Positions 58,153 to 64,000 of a stretch of 64,000 nt of DNA are shown in pieces. Source of the DNA: Trebonia sp963767685 (GTDB lineage: Bacteria; Actinomycetota; Actinomycetes; Streptosporangiales; Streptosporangiaceae). Numbering within the stretch: position 1 is the stretch's first letter; every line of letters starts with the position of its first letter. The DNA is taken from contig CAVYEZ010000005.1 of NCBI GenBank assembly GCA_963767685.1, positions 558,001 to 622,000 on the forward strand, read 5' to 3'. The position numbers and the translations under genes were made by a program. The notes under the pieces are model-generated. The model searched no databases, had not been told where the DNA came from, and was given only the letters and a program-made list of their open reading frames with translations.

Positions 58153-60426
58153 TCACTCCGGAAGGTTCAGGACTTCGACGGTGCCGTCGCTCTCGTCGCT
58201 GACGTAAGCCTGGCGCCCGTTGGGCAGCAGGGAGATACTGGTTGGCGCCTTCCCGGCCGAGACCTTGCCGATGACGCGGTTGGCGGCGGCGTCGATCACC
58301 GTGACCTCGTTGTCCTTGTTGTCGGCCGTGTAGATGTAGCGGCCGTCAGGCGAGTACGCGATTTCCAGCGGGTTCCTCCCGACCGGGATCGTCGCGACTT
58401 GCTTGTCGTTCGCGGTGCTGACCACGAAGACCTCGTTGCCGCTGAAGCTCGTGATCGCCAGACGGCTGCCGTCGGGCGAGATGGCTATGCTGTGCGGGGT
58501 CTCCCCCACCTGGATCTCTGTGACCTTTTGGTTGTTGGCGGCATTGAGCACCGTGACCGTGGTGGACATGTGGTCGGTGACGTAGTAAACAAGTCCGCTC
58601 TTCGCGAATACGACCCAGTGCGGGTTCGGCGGGACGGCGATCGTGCTGGTCAGCTTCTTGGTCGTGGTGTCGATCACGTCCATGATGTTCACGTTGGAGC
58701 CGGTCATCGACATGTTGTGGTTCGGCACATAGAGGTACCGCCCGTCCGGGCTCGTCGTCGAGGGGCCCGGCGTACGATTGTTCACCGGCACGGTGGCCGT
58801 GACCTTCTTGGTCGCCGTGTCGATGAACACGACGAGATGCACCAGGTTCTTCCCGGTGGTGTAGACGCTGACGTAAGCGGTCCGGCTGTCCGGCGAGAAC
58901 GAGACGTACTGCGGCGGCCCCTGGGGGATCTTGATGACCCCTGACACCTGATCGGTGGCCGTATTGAGCACGGTGATCACGTGCGTAAACGGATTGGCGA
59001 CGTACGCGCACTGCCCGTTCGGCGCGACCTGGACGTAGCTGGGCGTCCCCCCGACCATTATCTTCTCCGCGACGGTGGGAACGGCGAGGCTGGGCGAGGC
59101 GCTTGGCCCGGCGCTGGTCGCCGCGGCCGAGTCACCGGTGCTTGACTTGGTGGAAGCGGTGACGAGGAGCGTGACCGCGGCGGCCAGCACCGCGACCCCG
59201 ACCAGGATCGCGGCAAGGCGCCCGGCGCCGGGCCCGCGCGCGGGGCTGTCCCCCTGGCTGCCGACTACCTCGTCCGGCGGTAGGTGGCTGACCGGATCGA
59301 TGCTCGTGCCGGGCAGCATTTTCTCGGGGAGCAGCGGGGCGCCCCAGGCGTCAACGCCGTCGGTCGCCACCGTTTGCGTCGGGCTGTCCGGTACAGGGCT
59401 GGCGAGGCGGCTGACCGCTGGCTCCGGTTCCGGGTCCGGCAACGGTTCAGGGGCCGACCGTGGTTCCGGCTCCGGGGCCGGAGGCGGTTCCGGCTCCGGC
59501 GGGGGCGCCACGCTTTGCCAGGCGGTGACGCCGATCTCCCACGCGGGAGCCGACGTCTCGCTCCATCCGGGAGCCGGCAACTGCGTCATCGCCGGGACCG
59601 GCTCCTCGGTCAGCAAGGCCTCGCGGGCCGCCGCTGCCAGCAGGCCAGCGCTCGGGAAGCGCGCGGCGGGGTCCTTGGCCATGCCGCGGGCGATCACCGC
59701 GTCCAGGGCCGTCGGCACGCCCTCGGCCAGGCCGCTGGCCCGCGGCGGGCTGGAGTACAGGTGGGCGTAGATGAGGGCGGGCAGGTCCTTGCCGTCGAAG
59801 GGGGGCGCGCCGGTCAGGCACTCGTGCAGCACGCAGGCCAGGGAGTAGACATCGGCCCGGCCGTCGATCGCCTGGTCGGCGAACCGCTCCGGGGCCATGT
59901 AGTGCAGCGTTCCGATGGTGGCCCCGGTGATCGTCAGCGGTGTCTGCCGGGCCCCGGTCGCCCGGGCTATGCCGAAGTCGACCACGTAAACGAAGTCGCT
60001 CTCCGTGACCAGGATGTTCGAAGGCTTGATATCGCGGTGGACGAGGTGGTCCGCGTGGGCGGCATCCAGGGCCTGGGCGACCTGGCCGAGAAGGTGCACG
60101 ACCCGCTCAGGCGCGATGGGGCCGTCCGTCTTGAGCAACGCGCCGATGTCAGCGCCGTCGACCAGGCGCATGTCAATGAATAGCTGACCATCGATCTCGC
60201 CGTAGTCGTGAATTGGGATGACGTGCGGTTCCCGGAGTCGCGCGGCAATGTGCGACTCCCGCTGGAATCGCCTCAGGTACTCTTCGTCACCCGACAACGC
60301 CTCGGGCAGCAGTTTAAGGGCAACATACCGGTCACGATCCGTGTCGTAGGCCAGGTACACCTCGCCCATTCCGCCAACACCCAGGAGGCGGTCGATGCGG
60401 TAGCTTCCGACCTGCCGCGGCGTCAC
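58153..60426 (-). CDS. Ser/Thr protein kinase with extracytoplasmic YVTN beta-propeller
   Basis: A 757-residue PknD-like receptor kinase. The kinase domain spans about 8-270: GVGGMGEVYLAYD P-loop, Lys38, HRDIKPSN (130-137), DFGIARATG (150-158) and TLHYMAPER. A Pro-Glu-rich juxtamembrane linker (about 308-340) leads to one transmembrane helix (about 403-424). The ectodomain (about 450-757) is a propeller with YVTN-type repeats (PNGQCAYVANPFTHVITVLN, SPDGRYIYTADNKDNEVTVI, PNGRQAYVSDESDGTVEVLN). It probably senses an extracellular ligand. The GTG at 60426 starts the conserved TPRQVGSYRI. No obvious substrate gene is adjacent. Confidence 0.92.
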   Translation of the reverse strand: MTPRQVGSYRIDRLLGVGGMGEVYLAYDTDRDRYVALKLLPEALSGDEEYLRRFQRESHIAARLREPHVIPIHDYGEIDGQLFIDMRLVDGADIGALLKTDGPIAPERVVHLLGQVAQALDAAHADHLVHRDIKPSNILVTESDFVYVVDFGIARATGARQTPLTITGATIGTLHYMAPERFADQAIDGRADVYSLACVLHECLTGAPPFDGKDLPALIYAHLYSSPPRASGLAEGVPTALDAVIARGMAKDPAARFPSAGLLAAAAREALLTEEPVPAMTQLPAPGWSETSAPAWEIGVTAWQSVAPPPEPEPPPAPEPEPRSAPEPLPDPEPEPAVSRLASPVPDSPTQTVATDGVDAWGAPLLPEKMLPGTSIDPVSHLPPDEVVGSQGDSPARGPGAGRLAAILVGVAVLAAAVTLLVTASTKSSTGDSAAATSAGPSASPSLAVPTVAEKIMVGGTPSYVQVAPNGQCAYVANPFTHVITVLNTATDQVSGVIKIPQGPPQYVSFSPDSRTAYVSVYTTGKNLVHLVVFIDTATKKVTATVPVNNRTPGPSTTSPDGRYLYVPNHNMSMTGSNVNIMDVIDTTTKKLTSTIAVPPNPHWVVFAKSGLVYYVTDHMSTTVTVLNAANNQKVTEIQVGETPHSIAISPDGSRLAITSFSGNEVFVVSTANDKQVATIPVGRNPLEIAYSPDGRYIYTADNKDNEVTVIDAAANRVIGKVSAGKAPTSISLLPNGRQAYVSDESDGTVEVLNLPE

Positions 60427-60889
60427 GAGAACCGTCCCCCAAAATCACCAAATCCAGGATTTACTACGTCAGGCCTTTACGGCTCACGGTATGACATTTT
60501 GGGGAATGCGGTCGCCCTAGCATCGGCGCCGTAATACACTTACGGTTTACTCAGAGCTGGCTCTGAGTAAACGGGCCGGGATTGAATCTCAATGTCGTAT
60601 TTATCGCCGCCTGCGGATGAGTCACCACTCATCGGTATGGTCCGGAGCCCGCGGCCCGTACGGCCGAGCGCGACACCGACCTGTTTGGCGGTCCGCAAGA
60701 CCACGGAACGATCGACGATCTCGACGTGAGCCCGCCGCAGCTACGACCGCCCCACGGACGACGCACCGTAACTGAGCCTGCCGAAGGCCGTCGCCCCAGC
60801 CTTCCGGCAAGACGAATATCCGCCTGGTCGGCGTCGAGCATGTCGGCGGCCATCTGCGGTGGCATACAGAATGGGTCGATCTGCGACAA
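60427..60889. other. Kinase upstream region and degraded DNA
   Basis: 60427-60600 is AT-rich and includes the kinase promoter area and a palindrome at 60545-60572. From 60600 to about 60890 no frame has family character; one minus-strand frame (IDPFCMPPQMAADMLDADQA) looks coding-like but is unidentified. Confidence 0.4.
60545..60572. terminator. Perfect 13-bp hairpin/palindrome
   Basis: GTTTACTCAGAGC, loop TG, GCTCTGAGTAAAC. It lies about 120 bases upstream of the kinase gene, beyond the GT2 remnant's 3' side. It could terminate the remnant's transcript or be an operator. Confidence 0.5.
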
Positions 60890-61190
60890 TAATCGTAGCG
60901 CCGCGCGGACGAAGTGCGCCGCGGCTCTTCGAGCAGCTGGATCTGCGCCTCGACTTCCGGTGGCACCGGGCGGCGTTCCCGCAGCACCCAGGTCAGGCCG
61001 CGCAACGCGGCCCAGAAAGCGCGCGGACGCCGCGTCGCGGGGCAACGGTGCGGGCGAGCTCGACCGTCCGCCATCGGGCGGGGCGGGCGGCCGGCGCAGC
61101 CAGGTGAACCAGAGCGTGTTCCTGATACCCAGCAGGCGGCGCAGGGTCGCGCCGGCAGACCGACGCCTGTTGCCCGGATCCGCCGGCACC
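60890..61190 (-). pseudogene. Glycosyltransferase family 2 C-terminal remnant, frameshifted
   Basis: ATLRRLLGIRNTLWFTWLRR in one frame and, further on in another, FWAALRGLTWVLRERRPVPP then VEAQIQLLEEPR match the helical C-terminus of actinobacterial GT2 enzymes (RNxLWxxWLRRP...ALxGLxWVLRERRxVP). The catalytic GT-A domain is missing and at least one indel is present. Confidence 0.55.
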
Positions 61191-61373
61191 AAACAACCGG
61201 CGTCTGAGGCGTGCGGCGACCGCCCCGAGTGTGCGTGCGCGTTACGCGAAGCCACCTTCCGTTCGGGACTGGATGAAAGATCAATTGCCAGGAGGAACGG
61301 GGGCGGCTGACACCCGGTCCGCATACCGTCACGCCGACTGGTTTACTGCTCGGAACCTGGGTAGTGCGCGCGG

Positions 61374-62228
61374 ATGATCAACCTGAACAGCGCGCGACGC
61401 GCACTCAGCCAGACCAGGAAATCGAGCCCGCGGCGGCGGCCCGTGCCCGCCGGCCTCGGCCCGGCCGCACTCGGCGCCGCCGTCGGCGCGGTGGCGGCGG
61501 CCGGCCTGCTGGCCGGCCGCAAGGTGGTGGCGACGGCCAAGGTGGGCCAGGGCCATCCGCTCAAGCACCGGGTGCTCGACCTGGCCTCAGGCTCGATTCA
61601 GCCGAAGTACCCGCTCGCGGCGATGAGCACCTACCTGAACGGCTTCCACATGTACGCCGACGACATGGGCCGGCAGGTGGAGGCGTCCCACTTCTGTATC
61701 CACCTGCGGCACGACCTGCACCAGTGCGTGATCTTCGACCGCAATGCGCCCGACGCGCGCCTGATCGGGATCGAGTACATCATCAGCGAGGAGCGCTTCC
61801 GCGCCTTGCCCGACGACGAGAAACGGCTGTGGCACAGCCACCACTACGAGGTGAAGTCCGGCACGCTGGCCGCCCCTGGGATCCCCGAGCTGGCGGAGCG
61901 GGCCTACTTCACCGACCTCGTGACGACCTACGGCAAGACGTTCCACACCTGGCAGTACGACCGGGACGACTTTCCCTACGGCATCCCCCAGCTGATGATG
62001 GGCCTGACCGCCGACGGGCAGCTCGACGAGGCGCTGGTGGCGCAGCGCGACCAGCGCCTGCGCCTGTCCAGCGCGGACAAGCGGCGCAAGCGGGCCGACA
62101 TCCCGGACCCGGCGGTGGCGCCGGGGGCCGACTGGTGGGAAAGCGGCCGGACCGTGCAGACACGCCTGGAAGAGATGGACTTCAAGCGGCCGTCGCAGGC
62201 GGCCGCCGCGAACAAGGCAGGCGCCTGA
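61374..62228 (+). CDS. DUF1264 (OBAP-like) protein
   Basis: A 284-residue protein. An N-terminal Ala/Gly-rich segment, GLGPAALGAAVGAVAAAGLL, could be a membrane anchor or Tat/Sec-like leader. The DUF1264 domain follows (about 65-235): YLNGFHMYADDMGRQVEASH, CIHLRHDLHQCVIFDRNAPD, GIEYIISEERFRALPDDEKR and KTFHTWQYDRDDFPYGIPQL. Plant relatives are oil-body-associated proteins; the bacterial function is unknown. Its TGA overlaps the ATG of an SDR remnant (ATGA), indicating a former two-gene operon. Confidence 0.85.
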   Translation: MINLNSARRALSQTRKSSPRRRPVPAGLGPAALGAAVGAVAAAGLLAGRKVVATAKVGQGHPLKHRVLDLASGSIQPKYPLAAMSTYLNGFHMYADDMGRQVEASHFCIHLRHDLHQCVIFDRNAPDARLIGIEYIISEERFRALPDDEKRLWHSHHYEVKSGTLAAPGIPELAERAYFTDLVTTYGKTFHTWQYDRDDFPYGIPQLMMGLTADGQLDEALVAQRDQRLRLSSADKRRKRADIPDPAVAPGADWWESGRTVQTRLEEMDFKRPSQAAAANKAGA

Positions 62229-62300
62229 TGAACGCAACCGCAACCAGGCCGCTGGCCGTCGTGACCGGCGCTTCCAGCGGCATCGGCCGCGCCCGGCTGA
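62228..62300 (+). pseudogene. SDR oxidoreductase, 5' remnant
   Basis: Starts at the ATGA overlap with the DUF1264 gene: MNATATRPLAVVTGASSGIG then RA, the TGxxxGIG cofactor motif. After about 24 codons similarity stops and the sequence runs into the region before the phosphatase gene. The rest of the gene has been lost. Confidence 0.7.
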
Positions 62301-62349
62301 GCACGCCGCGTTTGACGATGGGCGCTGGTATGCCTCGGCACGAAGCTGG

Positions 62350-62943
62350 TCACGTCCCGGCCGGGACCTCGTTGACGCTGAGCACGGCCATGCGGCCGTC
62401 AGTCCATTGCAGGAGGTTGAAGCAGCCGTTGCCCTGCTCGATACCGTCGGGGTCGCCAAGACTCGGGTCGAGCGCGGCGAGCACCTCCTGGTTCACGGCG
62501 TCGTGGCTCACCACCACGACCGTGGCCCCGGGGAAGCGGCGGGCGAGGGCGGTCAGCCCGGGAACGGCCCGGTCGCGGATCGCGGAGCGCGGCTCGACGC
62601 CGGGAGCGGCGTCCACCGAGCCCCACTGCGCGGTCACCGCGGCCTTAGGCGTCCCGGTCCACGGCCCGTAGTCCCGGTCGGTGAAGCAACCGTCGGTCGT
62701 GACAGTCAGTCCCGCGCGGTCGGCAGTGGGCTGGGCGGTCTCCTGTGCCCGGCGCAGCGGGCTGGCCGCCACCAGCGACGGCCGCCGCGGGCCGAGCACC
62801 TGGCCGAGCAGCAACGCCTGCCGCTGCCCTGTCTCATCTAGCTGCGGGTCGAGCAGGCCGCGGAGCACCCCTGACTCGTTGAGCGCCGTCTGGCCGTGCC
62901 GGACCAGGTAGACCAGGGTGCGGGTACCGGTCGCGCGTTCCAT
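62350..62943 (-). CDS. Histidine phosphatase family protein
   Basis: A 197-residue phosphoglycerate-mutase-like phosphatase. LVYLVRHGQTALNESGVLRG supplies the RHG catalytic His, ASPLRRAQETAQ the second Arg, and FPGATVVVVSHDAVNQEVLA the second His; all key residues are present, unlike the family member at 31.2 kb. Substrates in this family range from phosphosugars to vitamin precursors. The ATG at 62943 follows GGTGA. Confidence 0.87.
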   Translation of the reverse strand: MERATGTRTLVYLVRHGQTALNESGVLRGLLDPQLDETGQRQALLLGQVLGPRRPSLVAASPLRRAQETAQPTADRAGLTVTTDGCFTDRDYGPWTGTPKAAVTAQWGSVDAAPGVEPRSAIRDRAVPGLTALARRFPGATVVVVSHDAVNQEVLAALDPSLGDPDGIEQGNGCFNLLQWTDGRMAVLSVNEVPAGT

Positions 62944-63143
62944 CTCACCAACCTCACTCCCAGCCAGTGTGCTTGTCCGTTCGCTCCTGCCAGCTACCCG
63001 GTTCGCCGGCCGCAATCATCAGCTGAGCGCATTCATGCCGGCATCGTCGCGGTCGCACTGTTCTCACCGGATTCTTGGCGGGGCGCGGTGACGATGTCAT
63101 GTCCGGGGCAGGACGATCCCGGGTTCCGCTCGGGTGCCGCGGG

Positions 63144-63743
63144 TCAGGGCTGGTCGCCCGCGAGGGCGATTGCGCGCGTCTCGGGAACTCCCAGCATCAG
63201 CAGGCTGGTGATCGTCGCTGCCCGGGCGCCGAGGGTCCCGTTCGACCGGTCGCTGTCCGCGATGGCGAACACGACGCCGTAGGCAGCCTGGCTCAGGATG
63301 CCCGCCGGCAGGTGCCGTGCGAACACGTCGCTGTCCTGGCCCCGTTTCACGAGGCCGGCGAGGAGCTCATCGACCGGCCCGAGCAGGCCGTGGATCACCT
63401 CGCCGTACTCGCCGCGGCGCAGCGCCAGCAGCACCCGGTACCGGTGCGCCACCGGCCAGAGGCGGGCGATGAACCCGGCCCACGCCGCGTCCGCTCCTGC
63501 GCCGGGGGCGCTGACTTCGGTGAGCACGGCTGTCATCTCGGTGACGGCCCGTTCCGTGAGTGTCCGGACCAGGTCGAGGCGCGAGGGGAAATGGCCGTAG
63601 ACCGTGCGACGGACGACGCCGGCAGCGGAGGCGATGTCGCCCATTCCGGCGCCGGGGTCCTCTCCCAGCACATCGAGGGCGACGTCGAGGATGCGATCGC
63701 GTGTCTCGTTCATCGAGCGCGCACGGGAGGGCTCGGTGGGCAC
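63144..63743 (-). CDS. TetR-family transcriptional regulator
   Basis: A protein of about 199 residues. The HTH reads ILDVALDVLGEDPGAGMGDI and GVVRRTVYGHFPSRLDLVRT; the C-terminal domain is all-helical. The GTG at 63743 or an ATG at 63713 could be the start; neither has a good Shine-Dalgarno. The palindrome TTGCACAC..GTGTGCAA lies 11-28 bases upstream of the GTG, so autoregulation and control of the divergent epoxide hydrolase gene are likely. Confidence 0.85.
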   Translation of the reverse strand: MPTEPSRARSMNETRDRILDVALDVLGEDPGAGMGDIASAAGVVRRTVYGHFPSRLDLVRTLTERAVTEMTAVLTEVSAPGAGADAAWAGFIARLWPVAHRYRVLLALRRGEYGEVIHGLLGPVDELLAGLVKRGQDSDVFARHLPAGILSQAAYGVVFAIADSDRSNGTLGARAATITSLLMLGVPETRAIALAGDQP

Positions 63744-63753
63744 GGCACCATTG

Positions 63754-63771
63754 TTGCACACCAGTGTGCAA
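63754..63771. promoter_or_regulatory. 18-bp palindromic TetR operator
   Basis: TTGCACACCAGTGTGCAA: perfect 8-bp arms around CA. It lies directly before the TetR start and within the divergent region to the epoxide hydrolase gene. Confidence 0.75.
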
Positions 63772-63936
63772 TGAATTAGACTGCACAGGTAACGGGGCAA
63801 TCGCGCGATTGGTGTGATTCACCCGCTTCGGGTGACGATGTCTCACCCTCTCCGGGACGACGATCGGTCTGAAGTTTCCACATCGTGCGCAACGGAGAGT
63901 TGCGCTGTGCCCCGAAGCTCAGGAGAAAAGAAGGCA

Positions 63937-64000
63937 ATGACCGCACCGACGCCGCCGGCCCCGGCCCTCGTCCGCCCGTTCACCGTCTCGATCTCGGATT
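63937..64000 (+). CDS. Epoxide hydrolase, N-terminal part (runs off window)
   Basis: The first 21 codons from the ATG at 63937: MTAPTPPAPALVRPFTVSIS and D. The RPFTVxIsD opening is typical of the EHN domain of microsomal-type epoxide hydrolases. AGGAGAAAAGAAGGCA precedes the start. The remainder lies outside the window, so the call rests on a short match plus the divergent TetR context. Confidence 0.55.
   Translation, partial: MTAPTPPAPALVRPFTVSISD

Noticed and set aside
60622..61332. A 236-codon minus-strand ORF as a real gene
   Set aside because: Only short segments match glycosyltransferase C-termini and they alternate between frames; it is a decayed remnant.

Overview
The window looks like chromosome from a filamentous, soil-type actinomycete. 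The DNA is strongly G+C-rich with G/C-ending codons, GTG starts are frequent, and some genes appear leaderless. The gene families fit too: an XRE/DUF5753 regulator with a DUF397 partner, an FxLD-type RiPP methyltransferase, a Ser/Thr kinase with a propeller ectodomain, a SepF paralogue, F420/LLM oxidoreductases, an HsaEGF meta-cleavage module, and large secreted glycosidases. I cannot name the genus. No rRNA, tRNA, CRISPR array or replication origin was seen.

Layout. 0-3.4 kb: XRE regulator and DUF397 protein, then a lactonase-fold propeller divergent from an RpiR regulator. 3.4-20.5 kb: mostly ordinary single genes. They include alpha/beta hydrolases, a nitroreductase with an SRPBCC protein, a GH26-like lipoprotein, an S9 peptidase, a TTC38-like TPR protein, an acyl-CoA dehydrogenase-like protein, the orphan FxLD-type methyltransferase, a DMT transporter, a DSD1-type PLP enzyme and a PNPOx-like protein. 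20.6-24.5 kb: a gene graveyard (CoA-transferase, enoyl-CoA hydratase, LLM oxidoreductase, a secreted protein, a recombinase tail) around a TetR gene and an intact SepF-like gene. 24.8-31.2 kb: an IS701-family element with CTAG target duplications splits an aspartic-protease lipoprotein gene, and a decayed IS256-family element sits just upstream of a phosphatase gene. 31.9-35.2 kb: truncated kstD-like gene, then hsaE, hsaG (one frameshift) and hsaF. 36-40.2 kb: more remnants, a TetR gene with a 31-bp palindromic operator, an ABM-epoxide hydrolase fusion and an LLM oxidoreductase. 40.2-48.8 kb: a sugar-scavenging locus, with a giant GH35 enzyme divergent from a clan-A glycosidase, two LacI-type operator palindromes between them, and a polyol-type dehydrogenase after it. 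49-64 kb: truncated PaaK-like ligase, RibD-like reductase, MTHFR-like enzyme, methyltransferase, small secreted protein, truncated response regulator, a secreted beta-helix protein, the Ser/Thr kinase, a DUF1264 protein, a phosphatase, a TetR gene with an 18-bp palindrome, and the start of an epoxide hydrolase.

The strongest overall signal is decay. About twenty gene fragments or frameshifted genes lie among intact genes. Many are short 3' tails, and some form back-to-back pairs as if the 5' halves of two divergent genes had been deleted. Many frameshifts are single-base and close to homopolymers, so raw-read support should be checked, but the truncations and IS insertions cannot be explained that way.

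No clearly new multi-gene system is proven here. The best candidates for a closer look are the SepF paralogue with a C-terminal membrane anchor, whose stop codon lies inside a long hairpin with a related copy 19 kb away; the orphan FxLD-type methyltransferase behind a 16-codon ORF; the unannotated 59-residue acidic protein at 7.3 kb; and the ABM-epoxide hydrolase fusion with its palindromic operator.
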